From: an uncultured Burkholderiales bacterium
GTDB taxonomy: Bacteria; Pseudomonadota; Gammaproteobacteria; Burkholderiales; Burkholderiaceae_C
Length of the DNA: 64,000 bases
Assembly (NCBI GenBank): GCA_903822825.1
Contig: CAIJQQ010000003.1
Span: forward strand, 62,001 to 126,000
Direction: 5' to 3'
Numbering within the stretch: position 1 is the stretch's first letter; every line of letters starts with the position of its first letter. Below, in pieces: positions 27,070 through 35,674 of the stretch. Below the pieces are notes generated by a model. It did not search any database. It saw only the letters and a list, made by a program, of their open reading frames with translations, and had not been told where the DNA came from. The translations under genes were made by a program, and so were the position numbers.

Positions 27070-29634
27070 ATGGAAGTGTCAAGAATTCGCGCCCTGCGCG
27101 GCCCCAATTTGTGGAGCCGGCACACCGCCATTGAAGTCATCGTGACCTGCCCAGAAGCAGAGTGCAGCTTACCCCCTGCCGTCGAACAGCAATTGCGCCG
27201 CATTTTCCCGGAAGTAGGGACCATCGAAGGCAGCCGCCCGCGTCAATCGACCAGCATGGCCCATGCCCTCGAGAAGGTCACTTTGGGCCTGCAATCGCAA
27301 GCCGGTTGCCCCGTGACATTCAGCCGCACGACACCCACAGAGGTGGCAGGCACTTACCAAGTATCGGTCGAGTACACAGAGGAGTCCGTAGGTCGAATGG
27401 CACTCGATTTGGCGGTCAAGCTTTGCCAAGCGGCATTGACTGGTCAAGCTTTTGACTTGGAAGCAGCTCTCGCGCAATTGCACGAGCTCGACGAAGACGA
27501 CCGCCTGGGGCCATCCACCGGCTCGATTGTGGACGCCGCAGTGGCCAGAGGCATCCCATATCGCCGACTGACTCAGGGCAGCTTGGTGCAATTCGGCTGG
27601 GGTTCCAAGCAGCGGCGCATCCAGGCCGCTGAAATCGACGCCACCAGTGCCATTGCCGAGTCGATCGCGCAGGACAAAGACCTGACCAAAAGCCTGCTGC
27701 ACGCCGCTGGCGTTCCCGTGCCTTGGGGTCGCCCTGCCCGTTCGCTGCAAGACGCCTGGTCCATCGCCCAAGACATTGGCCTGCCCGTCGTGGTCAAGCC
27801 GCAAGACGGCAACCAAGGCAAAGGCGTCACCGTCAACATCACCGAGCGCGAAGCATTTGACAAGGCCTACATGACTGCCGAGCGCTACGGCACCGTGCTG
27901 GTCGAAAAATTCTTGCCCGGTCACGACTACCGATTGCTGGTGGTGGGCGACAAGCTGGTAGCGGCCGCCCGCCGCGAGCCCCCGCTGGTGGTGGGTGACG
28001 GCACGCACACCGTTCGCCAGTTGGTCGACCAGGTCAACGCCGACCCGCGCCGTGGCGTGGGCCACGCGACCTCGTTGACCAAAATCCGTTTTGACGACAT
28101 CGCCATTGGCCGCCTGCACGAACAAGGCCTGGAGCCCGAATCGGTGCCCGAAAAAGGCCGCCGCGTCATCCTGCGCAACAACGCCAATCTGTCCACCGGG
28201 GGCACCGCCACGGACGTGACCGACGAAGTCCACCCCGAAGTGGTCGCCCGCGTGGTGGCTGCGGCCCAGATGGTGGGCCTGGACATCTGCGGTGTGGACG
28301 TGGTGTGCGAATCCGTTGAGCGCCCGCTCGAAGAGCAGAACGGCGGCATCGTCGAAGTCAATGCCGCGCCGGGTTTGCGCATGCACGTGACGCCTTCCTA
28401 TGGCAAAGGCCGCGATGTGGGCCAAGTCGTGATCAACCAGATGTTTCCCCATGGCGAGAACGGCCGCATCCCGGTCATTGCCGTCACTGGCACCAACGGC
28501 AAAACCACGACCGTGCGCCTGACCGCCCACCTCATCAAGGCACAAGGCCTGCGCGTGGGCATGACCAACACCGATGGCGTGTACGTCAACGGCCGACAGA
28601 CCGACAGCGGTGACTGCAGCGGCCCACGCAGCGCCCGCAACGTGCTGATGCACCCCGAAGTGGATGCCGCCGTGTTCGAGACAGCTCGAGGCGGCCTGCT
28701 GCGCGAAGGTTTGGCTTTTGACCGATGCAAAGTGGCCGTCGTGACCAATTTGGGGGCAGGAGACCATCTGGGACTGAACTACATCACCACGCTCGAGGAC
28801 CTGTCTGTCCTCAAGCGCGTGATCGTTCTGAACGTCGAGAGCGATGGCATGGCCGTGCTCAACGCGGCCGACCCCGCTGTGACAGCCATGGCCCCCCACT
28901 GCCCGGGAGACGTGACCTTCTTTGCGCTCGACGTGAACCAGCCCGCTCTCGCCGCCCACCGCGCGCAAGGCAAACGCGTGGTCTTTGTGGACGATGGCGC
29001 CATCGTGGCCCAAAAAGGCAAACAAGTGTTCCGCATTCCGCTGTCCCAAGTGCCGCTGACGCGCAACGGCCAGATCGGCTTTCAAACCGAAAACGTGCTC
29101 GCGGCCATCGGCGCGGCCTGGGCGGTGGGCATCACCTGGGAGGCGATCGCGCAAGGCCTGGAAACTTTCATCAGCGACATCCAAGGTGTGCCCGGGCGCT
29201 TCAACTTGTTCGATTACCGGGGTGCCACTTTGATCGCCGACTACGGCCACAACCCGGACGCCATTCAGGCGCTGGTCAACGCCGTGGACAACATGCCCGC
29301 CAACAAACGCGTTGCTGTCATCAGTGGCGCGGGCGACCGCCGCGACGAAGACATCCGAGACCAAACCAAAATTCTCGGGGAGGCCTTTGACGATGTGGTG
29401 CTCTACCAAGACGCATGCCAGCGCGGGCGGGCCGACGGCGAAGTGCTGGAACTGCTGCGGCAAGGGCTGCAAGGGGCCTCGCGCACGAACCATGTGGAAT
29501 CCATTCAAGGCGAATTCAACGCGATCGACACCGCCTTGGCCCGTCTCCATCCGGGTGACTTGTGCCTGATCTTGATCGACCAGGTCGAAGAAGCACTGGC
29601 TTACATCACGGCAAAGGTCAAAGCCTCAACCTGA
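27070..29634 (+). CDS. cphA: cyanophycin synthetase CphA
   Basis: This is an 854-aa enzyme that polymerises aspartate and arginine into multi-L-arginyl-poly-L-aspartate, a nitrogen store. The N-terminal domain is followed by the ATP-grasp domain, which adds Asp to the backbone (VVVKPQDGNQGKGVTVNI near residues 238-255). The Mur-ligase-type domain adds Arg to the side chain and has an intact P-loop (AVTGTNGKTTTVRL, residues about 471-484) and DYGHNPDAIQALV. Its length is normal. It forms an operon with cphA'. Its last nine bases overlap the 3' end of the convergent acyltransferase gene. No cyanophycinase gene lies in the window. Confidence 0.95.
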   Translation: MEVSRIRALRGPNLWSRHTAIEVIVTCPEAECSLPPAVEQQLRRIFPEVGTIEGSRPRQSTSMAHALEKVTLGLQSQAGCPVTFSRTTPTEVAGTYQVSVEYTEESVGRMALDLAVKLCQAALTGQAFDLEAALAQLHELDEDDRLGPSTGSIVDAAVARGIPYRRLTQGSLVQFGWGSKQRRIQAAEIDATSAIAESIAQDKDLTKSLLHAAGVPVPWGRPARSLQDAWSIAQDIGLPVVVKPQDGNQGKGVTVNITEREAFDKAYMTAERYGTVLVEKFLPGHDYRLLVVGDKLVAAARREPPLVVGDGTHTVRQLVDQVNADPRRGVGHATSLTKIRFDDIAIGRLHEQGLEPESVPEKGRRVILRNNANLSTGGTATDVTDEVHPEVVARVVAAAQMVGLDICGVDVVCESVERPLEEQNGGIVEVNAAPGLRMHVTPSYGKGRDVGQVVINQMFPHGENGRIPVIAVTGTNGKTTTVRLTAHLIKAQGLRVGMTNTDGVYVNGRQTDSGDCSGPRSARNVLMHPEVDAAVFETARGGLLREGLAFDRCKVAVVTNLGAGDHLGLNYITTLEDLSVLKRVIVLNVESDGMAVLNAADPAVTAMAPHCPGDVTFFALDVNQPALAAHRAQGKRVVFVDDGAIVAQKGKQVFRIPLSQVPLTRNGQIGFQTENVLAAIGAAWAVGITWEAIAQGLETFISDIQGVPGRFNLFDYRGATLIADYGHNPDAIQALVNAVDNMPANKRVAVISGAGDRRDEDIRDQTKILGEAFDDVVLYQDACQRGRADGEVLELLRQGLQGASRTNHVESIQGEFNAIDTALARLHPGDLCLILIDQVEEALAYITAKVKAST

Positions 29635-30771
29635 CATCTTCATGGCCAGCGCCACACTGACCATGAACACCCCCACAAAAAGCCCCCAGTGACGCCAGTC
29701 CTGGGGGTTTTTCTCAGTGATTCGGTACAGAGCAGCGCCCGCGAAAATCGCACCCAATAAAGCCGCAAGCATGCCCAGGCCATTGGCCAGCACACTTTCT
29801 GGCCAGAAAGCCGTGACCAAGGCACTGACCAGCAAACTCACGGCATAGTGAATCACGAAAACCGAGTAGGAAATACGAGACAAATACTGCACAGCCTTGC
29901 GCCATACGTGGGGCACAGCAGGCAGAGTAGACCAGCGCTCGGGGGCGGCTGCCAGCAACAGGGCAACACCCCAAGCGGTGGTGACACGCCAGCGAGGATC
30001 CACCCACAGCGCCAGCAATCCCATCAGGGTCAGAATCAACCAGCCCTTGAGGGGAATTCGGCTTTTTCTGGCGCGAAAAGCGAGCAGCCCCAAGCCGTAG
30101 GCGCCAAAATAATACAGCCCATACATGTCCAGATCGTCGTTGAGACTCCACCGGATCAAAGACAGCATCGTGAGCACCAGCCACGCTTGCCAGAGAACGC
30201 GGTTGGCCCGCAGGCTGGTGTGCTGCGCTACAAAACGATTGACCAACAACCAACTGAACAACACGATCAGGTAAAGCTGCAGGTCGATCGCCACATACCA
30301 GACACCTGCAGACAAGGACTCCATGCCCAACAAATGCTCCATCAAGAACACATGGGCCAATGCTTGCCACACGTCGGGCGTGGCCGACAAACTCGCGAAA
30401 TCGAATTCAGGCCGAATCCACTCGGTCACGACCACAGTGACACTGAGCGCCGCCAAGTAAGGAATGGCCAAGCGCAAGTAACGCTGACCGACCATTGGCC
30501 AAGCTTGGCGCCAGTCCAGGTTGTGTTTTTTTTGCAAGCTGACGGCGGTCAAGAACCCAGAGCAGACCAAGAAGACCTGCACGGCCAGTCGACCGTGGTC
30601 ATACAGTTCATTGATGAGCCGAGGCCACTCTTGGAACACCACATCCGACATGGGGCCGTAAAAAGCCAAGTGGTGTAAAACGATCAACAAACAGGCGACT
30701 GCTTTGAGCACATCGAGCAAAAAAGAGCGCCCCGAAGGGCGCTGCTCTGAGGGGAGTGCGGTGGGACTCAA
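29626..30771 (-). CDS. acyltransferase-3 family membrane protein
   Basis: This is an integral membrane acyltransferase of up to 381 aa (O-acyltransferase/OafA type). The motif is VACLLIVLHHLAFYGPMSD near residues 26-44, with the family histidine pair, followed by about ten hydrophobic helices. The start is uncertain. The frame begins at TTG 30771, four bases after the nitronate monooxygenase stop, but passes through a terminator hairpin. TTG 30720 and GTG 30711 are alternatives. No ATG start lies before the conserved motif. The acylated substrate (polysaccharide, lipid or other) is unknown. Confidence 0.82.
   Translation of the reverse strand: MSPTALPSEQRPSGRSFLLDVLKAVACLLIVLHHLAFYGPMSDVVFQEWPRLINELYDHGRLAVQVFLVCSGFLTAVSLQKKHNLDWRQAWPMVGQRYLRLAIPYLAALSVTVVVTEWIRPEFDFASLSATPDVWQALAHVFLMEHLLGMESLSAGVWYVAIDLQLYLIVLFSWLLVNRFVAQHTSLRANRVLWQAWLVLTMLSLIRWSLNDDLDMYGLYYFGAYGLGLLAFRARKSRIPLKGWLILTLMGLLALWVDPRWRVTTAWGVALLLAAAPERWSTLPAVPHVWRKAVQYLSRISYSVFVIHYAVSLLVSALVTAFWPESVLANGLGMLAALLGAIFAGAALYRITEKNPQDWRHWGLFVGVFMVSVALAMKMSG
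30719..30743 (-). terminator. rho-independent terminator after nitronate monooxygenase
   Basis: Read on the minus strand: AGCGCCC, loop TTCG, GGGCGCT, then C and TTTTTT. It is a perfect 7-bp stem with a stable UUCG loop. It lies 33 bases beyond the nitronate monooxygenase stop and inside the 5' part of the acyltransferase frame. Confidence 0.85.
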
Positions 30772-30775
30772 TGGG

Positions 30776-31729
30776 TCACAGTGCCAAGCGGGCCCGTGCA
30801 GCCTGGTACTCGCGCTTGAGGCGAGCGACCAACTCAGCCGTGCTGACCACAGCGCTCACTGCACCGATTCCCTGTCCACAACCCCAGATGTCTTTCCAGG
30901 CTTTTTTGGCGTCACCGCCAAAGTTCATCTTGCTGGGGTCTGACTCAGGCAAGTTGTCCGGGTCCAGCCCGGCCGCGCGAATGGACGGCGCCAAATAGTT
31001 GCCATGCACGCCCGTGAACAAGTTGCTGTAAACCACATCGTCTGAGTTGCCATCCACGATGGCCTGCTTGTACTCTTGTGCCGCACGCGCTTCTTCCGTC
31101 GCAATGAAGGCTGAACCGATGTATCCAAAGTCAGCGCCCATGGCTTGAGCTGCCAAGACGGCGTCGCCCGTCGCGATCGAGCCCGACAGCGCCACCGGAC
31201 CATCAAACCACTGGCGGATTTCCTGAATCAAAGCAAAGGGGCTTTTCACGCCCGCATGGCCACCAGCACCTGCAGCCACGGCAATCAGGCCATCGGCCCC
31301 TTTTTCGATGGCTTTGTGGGCAAACTTGTTGTTGATGATGTCGTGCAGCACAACGCCACCGTAACTGTGCGCCGCTTGGTTGATCTCTTCTCGCGCACCG
31401 AGCGAGGTGATGATGATCGGCACCTTGAACTTCACGCACATGGCCATGTCGTGTTCCAGGCGGTCATTGCTCTTGTGCACAATTTGGTTGATCGCAAAAG
31501 GCGCAGCGGGTTTGTCGGGGTTGGCCGCGTTGTAGGCGGCCAGCGTCTCCGTGATCTCTGCCAGCCAGTCTTCCAATTGCGCTGCAGGGCGTGCATTGAG
31601 CGCGGGCATCGAACCCACCACACCGGCTTTGCACTGCTCGATCACGAGCTTGGGGTTGCTGATGATGAACAAAGGCGAAGCGATGACGGGAAAGGGCAGG
31701 TGCGCCAGAACGGGGGGAAGCTTGGACAT
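30776..31729 (-). CDS. nitronate monooxygenase (2-nitropropane dioxygenase family)
   Basis: This is a 317-aa FMN-dependent TIM-barrel enzyme that oxidises alkyl nitronates. Visible motifs are FPVIASPLFIISNPKLV near the N-terminus, AAGAGGHAGVKSPFALIQEI near residues 155-174, PVALSGSIATGDAVLAAQA and the phosphate-binding MGADFGYIGSAFIATEEA. ATG 31729 (MSKLPPVLAH) has a GGAGA site; an upstream in-frame reading to 31768 is less likely. It follows the acyl-CoA dehydrogenase gene on the same strand. Confidence 0.9.
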   Translation of the reverse strand: MSKLPPVLAHLPFPVIASPLFIISNPKLVIEQCKAGVVGSMPALNARPAAQLEDWLAEITETLAAYNAANPDKPAAPFAINQIVHKSNDRLEHDMAMCVKFKVPIIITSLGAREEINQAAHSYGGVVLHDIINNKFAHKAIEKGADGLIAVAAGAGGHAGVKSPFALIQEIRQWFDGPVALSGSIATGDAVLAAQAMGADFGYIGSAFIATEEARAAQEYKQAIVDGNSDDVVYSNLFTGVHGNYLAPSIRAAGLDPDNLPESDPSKMNFGGDAKKAWKDIWGCGQGIGAVSAVVSTAELVARLKREYQAARARLAL

Positions 31730-31808
31730 GGGGTCTCCTGAATCTTGTTGAAGCATTGTCAAAGACAAGCCCCTTTGGGGGCTGTCTGCGGGGTGACATG
31801 GTGGTGGA

Positions 31809-33629
31809 TCAGAAAGCGTCGAGCGCCAGCTCGGTCACACTGCCTGCGCCGTCCACAATGCTGTCGCGCACGCCTGGCACTTTCGACAAAATGTGGTCCG
31901 CGTAAAACCGAGCCGTAGTGACTTTGCTGGCCATGAAGGTCGCGTCTTGCGCTTGTGCTTCAGGGGTCAGGGCGACCAGCAAGGCACGGCCCATTTGCCA
32001 ACCTGCCATGAAGTTGCCTGAGAGCATGAGGTAAGGCACGCTGCCAGCGAACACATCATTGGGATGGGCTTTGGTGTTGCCCGCCACAAAGTTGACCACA
32101 TCCACATACGCCTCGCGAGCCGCCTTCAATCGTTTGGCCACGGCCACCGCATCGGCATGGCCAGAAGCCAGCAGTTGCACCTCGGTTTGCGCCACTTGGT
32201 CCGCCAAAGCCTTGGCGGTTTGACCGCCATCGCGCGAGGTCTTGCGGCCCACCAAATCGTTGGCCTGGATGGCCGTGGTGCCTTCGTAGATGGTCAGGAT
32301 TTTGGCGTCGCGGTAATACTGCGCGGCGCCGGTCTCTTCGATGAAGCCCATGCCACCGTGCACCTGCACGCCCAAGCTGGTCACTTCCAGACTCATTTCG
32401 GTGCTGTAGCCTTTGACCAGCGGCACCATGAATTCGTAGAAGGATTGGTTTTGCTTGCGCACTTCGGCGTCGGGGTGGTGGTGCGCCGCGTCATAAGCTG
32501 CCGCAGCCACTGCGGCCAGCGAACGGCAGCCTTCGGTGTAGGCGCGCATGGTCATGAGCATGCGGCGCACATCGGGGTGGTGAATGATCGGGCCAGCACC
32601 AGGCAAGCTGCCGTCCACGGGGCGGCTTTGCACGCGGTCACGGGCGTATTGCACGGCTTTTTGATACGCCCGCTCAGCAATCGCGATGCCCTGCACACCG
32701 ACCGCATAGCGTGCCGCATTCATCATGATGAACATGTATTCGAGGCCACGGTTTTCCTGGCCCACCAGGAAGCCCACAGCACCGGGCCCGGTGCTGTCTG
32801 CAATGCTCGCCGCCATGCCGTCGCCATACTGCAACACGGCTGTCGGGCTGGCTTTGATGCCCATCTTGTGCTCGATGCTCACGCAGAACACGTCGTTGCG
32901 CTGGCCCACAGCCCCATCGGCTTGGACCATGAATTTGGGCACCACAAACAAGCTGATGCCTTTGACGCCTTCTGGCGCACCCACCACCCGCGCCAGCACC
33001 AGGTGCACGATGTTCTCGGCCATGTCGTGTTCACCGTAGGTGATGTAGATTTTGGTGCCGAAAATTTTGTAAGTGCCATCCGGCTGCGGCTCTGCGCGCG
33101 TACGCACAGCGGCCAAATCCGAGCCCGCCTGCGGCTCGGTCAGGTTCATGGTGCCGGTCCATTGGCCTGAAATCAGTTTCTCGAGATAAACCGATTTGAG
33201 TTCATCCGAACCCGCGGTCAGCAAAGCCTCAATGGCACCATCGGTCAGCAAGGGGCACAGCGCAAAGGCCATGTTGGCCGAGTTGAGCATTTCGCCGCAG
33301 GCCGCGCCAATGGTTTTGGGCAGACCCTGACCGCCAAAATCAGCCGGGTGCTGCAGGCCCTGCCAGCCGCCTTCGGCGTACTTTTGGTAAGCCTCTTTGA
33401 AGCCGGGCGTGGTGGTCACCCCACTGCCGTTGTGAAACGAAGGGTGCTTGTCGCCCTCCCAGTTCAAAGGAGAGATCACATCCTGGTTGAGTTTGGCGCA
33501 CTCCTCCAAAACCGCTTGCGCGGTTTCCAAACCCGCATCTTCAAAGCCGGGAATCTGCGCAATCTGTTCAATACCGGCCAAATGCTCGATGTTGAAAAGC
33601 ATGTCCTTGAGAGGGGCGATGTAGCTCAT
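31809..33629 (-). CDS. acyl-CoA dehydrogenase (long, about 600-aa type)
   Basis: This is a 606-aa FAD enzyme that introduces the 2,3-double bond in acyl-CoA during beta-oxidation and passes electrons to ETF. The flavin/substrate loop reads MNLTEPQAGSDLAAVRTRAE near residues 161-180, with HGGMGFIEETGAAQYYRDAK near 440-459. A C-terminal extension distinguishes this class from the 390-aa enzymes. etfA/etfB lie upstream on the same strand, separated by a terminator, so it may have its own promoter. Substrate chain length is not evident. Confidence 0.92.
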   Translation of the reverse strand: MSYIAPLKDMLFNIEHLAGIEQIAQIPGFEDAGLETAQAVLEECAKLNQDVISPLNWEGDKHPSFHNGSGVTTTPGFKEAYQKYAEGGWQGLQHPADFGGQGLPKTIGAACGEMLNSANMAFALCPLLTDGAIEALLTAGSDELKSVYLEKLISGQWTGTMNLTEPQAGSDLAAVRTRAEPQPDGTYKIFGTKIYITYGEHDMAENIVHLVLARVVGAPEGVKGISLFVVPKFMVQADGAVGQRNDVFCVSIEHKMGIKASPTAVLQYGDGMAASIADSTGPGAVGFLVGQENRGLEYMFIMMNAARYAVGVQGIAIAERAYQKAVQYARDRVQSRPVDGSLPGAGPIIHHPDVRRMLMTMRAYTEGCRSLAAVAAAAYDAAHHHPDAEVRKQNQSFYEFMVPLVKGYSTEMSLEVTSLGVQVHGGMGFIEETGAAQYYRDAKILTIYEGTTAIQANDLVGRKTSRDGGQTAKALADQVAQTEVQLLASGHADAVAVAKRLKAAREAYVDVVNFVAGNTKAHPNDVFAGSVPYLMLSGNFMAGWQMGRALLVALTPEAQAQDATFMASKVTTARFYADHILSKVPGVRDSIVDGAGSVTELALDAF

Positions 33630-33661
33630 GAGAAGTCTCCGTTACGTCTGGGTGAGGGTAC

Positions 33662-33690
33662 AAAAAAGGCATCGCGAACGATGCCTTTTC
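33662..33690 (-). terminator. terminator after etfA
   Basis: AAAAGGCATCG (33664-33674), loop CGAA, and CGATGCCTTTT (33679-33689) make a perfect 11-bp stem, with a T-run in the minus-strand direction. It lies between the etfA stop and the acyl-CoA dehydrogenase start. Confidence 0.85.
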
Positions 33691-33705
33691 CGATCTGTGG
33701 GTGAA

Positions 33706-34638
33706 TCAGAGTGATTGAACCAATTCAGGCACCGCAACAAACAAGTCGGCTTCAAGGCCGAAGTCCGCCACGCTGAAAATCGGCGCTTCAGGGTCCTTGT
33801 TGATCGCCACGATCACCTTGGAGTCCTTCATGCCCGCCAAGTGCTGGATCGCACCCGATATGCCGCAAGCGATGTACAACTGAGGCGCGACGATTTTGCC
33901 CGTCTGGCCCACTTGCAGATCGTTGGCTGCGTAGCCTGCATCGACCGCAGCGCGGCTGGCGCCGATGGCCGCACCCAGCTTGTCGGCCAGGGGGGTCATC
34001 ACTTCGTTGAACTTCTCGGCGCTGCCCAAAGCGCGGCCACCGGACACGATGATCTTGGCTGCTGTCAGTTCCGGGCGATCGTTCTTAGCGATTTCGCTGC
34101 CCTTGAAGGTGCTCATGCCACTGTCGGCCTGGGCAGCGGCGCTTTCCACGGCAGCCGATCCGCCTGTGGCGGATGCGGCATCAAAGCCCGTGGTGCGCAC
34201 GGTGATGACCTTGGTCGCGTCGATGGACTGAACGGTGGCCATCGCATTGCCCGCGTAGATCGCGCGCTCGAAGGTGTCGACCGAGTCCACTTTGGTGATG
34301 TCGGAAATTTGCGCCACATCCAGTTTGGCCGCCACACGGGGTGCCACGTTCTTGCCGCCTGCGGTGGCAGGGAACAGGATGTGGCTGTAATTGGCTGCGA
34401 TGGCCAACACTTGCGCCGCGACGTTCTCGGCCAGGCCATGGGCCAGGGCTTCGCTGTCGGCGTGGATCACTTTGGCCACGCCAGCGATTTGGGCAGCAGC
34501 AGCAGCAGCAGCAGCAGCGTTGTGGCCGGCAACGAGCACGTGCACGTCCCCACCGCAAGCCAATGCTGCGGTCACGGTGTTCAGGGTGGCGCCTTTGATG
34601 GAGGCGTTGTCGTGTTCTGCAATAACGAGTGCGGTCAT
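33706..34638 (-). CDS. etfA: electron transfer flavoprotein alpha subunit
   Basis: This is the 310-aa FAD-binding subunit that carries electrons from acyl-CoA dehydrogenases to the quinone pool. The C-terminal FAD domain is clear: [20 protein letters not shown] near residues 248-267, then [23 protein letters not shown] 34638 ([10 protein letters not shown]) is preferred over an upstream start. It lies 11 bases after the etfB stop. The N-terminal domain has a run of nine alanines (about residues 49-57), eight of them encoded by consecutive GCT codons. Confidence 0.96.
   Translation of the reverse strand: MTALVIAEHDNASIKGATLNTVTAALACGGDVHVLVAGHNAAAAAAAAAQIAGVAKVIHADSEALAHGLAENVAAQVLAIAANYSHILFPATAGGKNVAPRVAAKLDVAQISDITKVDSVDTFERAIYAGNAMATVQSIDATKVITVRTTGFDAASATGGSAAVESAAAQADSGMSTFKGSEIAKNDRPELTAAKIIVSGGRALGSAEKFNEVMTPLADKLGAAIGASRAAVDAGYAANDLQVGQTGKIVAPQLYIACGISGAIQHLAGMKDSKVIVAINKDPEAPIFSVADFGLEADLFVAVPELVQSL
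34493..34519. repeat. trinucleotide repeat in etfA
   Basis: Eight consecutive GCA units on the plus strand, read as GCT alanine codons in etfA, lie at 34493-34516 and are followed by GCG. The repeat is in frame, so gain or loss of a unit would change only the alanine count. Confidence 0.85.
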
Positions 34639-34649
34639 GTTCCAGTTCC

Positions 34650-35405
34650 TCAAATGACTTTGGCGACGTTTTTCAGCTTGTCCACCAGGGTGGCGACATC
34701 GGGCACCTTGATGCCGGCGCTGCGTTTGGCGGGCTCCATGACCTTCAGGGTCTTGATGCGCGGCGTGATGTCCACGCCCAAGTCTTCGGGCTTGAAGGTG
34801 TCGAGCTGCTTTTTCTTGGCCTTCATGATGTTGGGCAGCGTCACGTAACGCGGCTCATTCAGGCGCAGGTCGGTGGTGATCACTGCGGGCAGGCTGATGG
34901 ACAACACCTCCAGGCCGCCGTCGATCTCACGGGTCACCTGGGCTTTGCCGTCAACGATCTCGACCTTGGAGGCAAAAGTGGCTTGGGGCAAATCGGCCAA
35001 AGCTGCCAGCATTTGGCCCGTCTGGTTGCAGTCGTCGTCGATGGCTTGCTTGCCCAAAATGATCAAACCCGGTTGCTCTTTGTCCACCAAGGCCTTGAGC
35101 AGCTTGGCCACGGCCAGGGGCTGCAGGTCCAAGTCAGCTGGGGTCTCGACCAAGATGCCACGGTCTGCACCGATGGCCATGGCGGTGCGCAAGGTTTCCT
35201 GACATTGGGTCACGCCGCAAGAGACGGCGATCACTTCAGTGGCCAAGCCCTTTTCTTTGAGGCGCACGGCTTCTTCCACGGCGATCTCGTCAAAAGGGTT
35301 CATGCTCATCTTGACGTTGGCAATGTCCACACCGCTGTTGTCGGACTTGACACGCACTTTGACGTTGTAGTCCACCACGCGTTTCACGGGCACGAGAATT
35401 TTCAT
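34650..35405 (-). CDS. etfB: electron transfer flavoprotein beta subunit
   Basis: This is the 251-aa AMP-binding subunit of ETF. The N-terminus [20 protein letters not shown] is typical. The signature [20 protein letters not shown] lies near residues 140-159, followed by [19 protein letters not shown]. It is the first gene of the etfBA unit. The promoter region it shares with the divergent TRAP transporter carries three inverted repeats. Confidence 0.96.
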   Translation of the reverse strand: MKILVPVKRVVDYNVKVRVKSDNSGVDIANVKMSMNPFDEIAVEEAVRLKEKGLATEVIAVSCGVTQCQETLRTAMAIGADRGILVETPADLDLQPLAVAKLLKALVDKEQPGLIILGKQAIDDDCNQTGQMLAALADLPQATFASKVEIVDGKAQVTREIDGGLEVLSISLPAVITTDLRLNEPRYVTLPNIMKAKKKQLDTFKPEDLGVDITPRIKTLKVMEPAKRSAGIKVPDVATLVDKLKNVAKVI

Positions 35406-35451
35406 TGATGCATCTCCGTTGGATTGAATTGGGTCGCTATCGACGTTGACG

Positions 35452-35467
35452 TTGACGTTAACGTCAA
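35452..35467. promoter_or_regulatory. palindromic operator candidate upstream of etfB
   Basis: TTGACGTTAACGTCAA is a perfect 16-bp palindrome 47 bases from the etfB start. Extra GACGTT half-units lie just before it (from 35442). From memory, similar ACGT-centred palindromes are described for MerR-type LiuR regulators of acyl-CoA and branched-chain catabolism, including etf genes. That assignment needs checking. Confidence 0.55.
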
Positions 35468-35469
35468 TT

Positions 35470-35489
35470 GTGCATCAAGTTAGATGCAC
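35470..35489. promoter_or_regulatory. second inverted repeat upstream of etfB
   Basis: GTGCATC and GATGCAC form perfect 7-bp arms around a 6-base centre, immediately next to the 35452 palindrome. The regulator is unknown. Confidence 0.45.
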
Positions 35490-35570
35490 GCCATGCGGCA
35501 CGGTCACAAAAAAGCACGATCGTTCGTATTTTACACACCTCCCAAGGCTTGTTTAACATCCTACCCCCGG

Positions 35571-35600
35571 GAATTCACCGACCGATTGGTCGGTGAATTC
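35571..35600. promoter_or_regulatory. 30-bp inverted repeat upstream of the TRAP operon
   Basis: GAATTCACCGACC (35571-35583), spacer GATT, and GGTCGGTGAATTC (35588-35600) are perfect 13-bp arms. The core ACCGACC..GGTCGGT resembles TetR-family operators of fatty-acid regulons. It lies 75 bases before the dctP start and may control both divergent operons. Confidence 0.6.
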
Positions 35601-35674
35601 AAGTTAGCATCCTCTCCAATCTGGTCATCAACCGATCAGATGGTGTTTTCTAACGAATTTGTGTGGAGCCCGCG

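Noticed and set aside
27169-29550. 793-aa open frame opposite cphA
   Set aside because: cphA on the plus strand has all catalytic motifs; the antisense translation has none.
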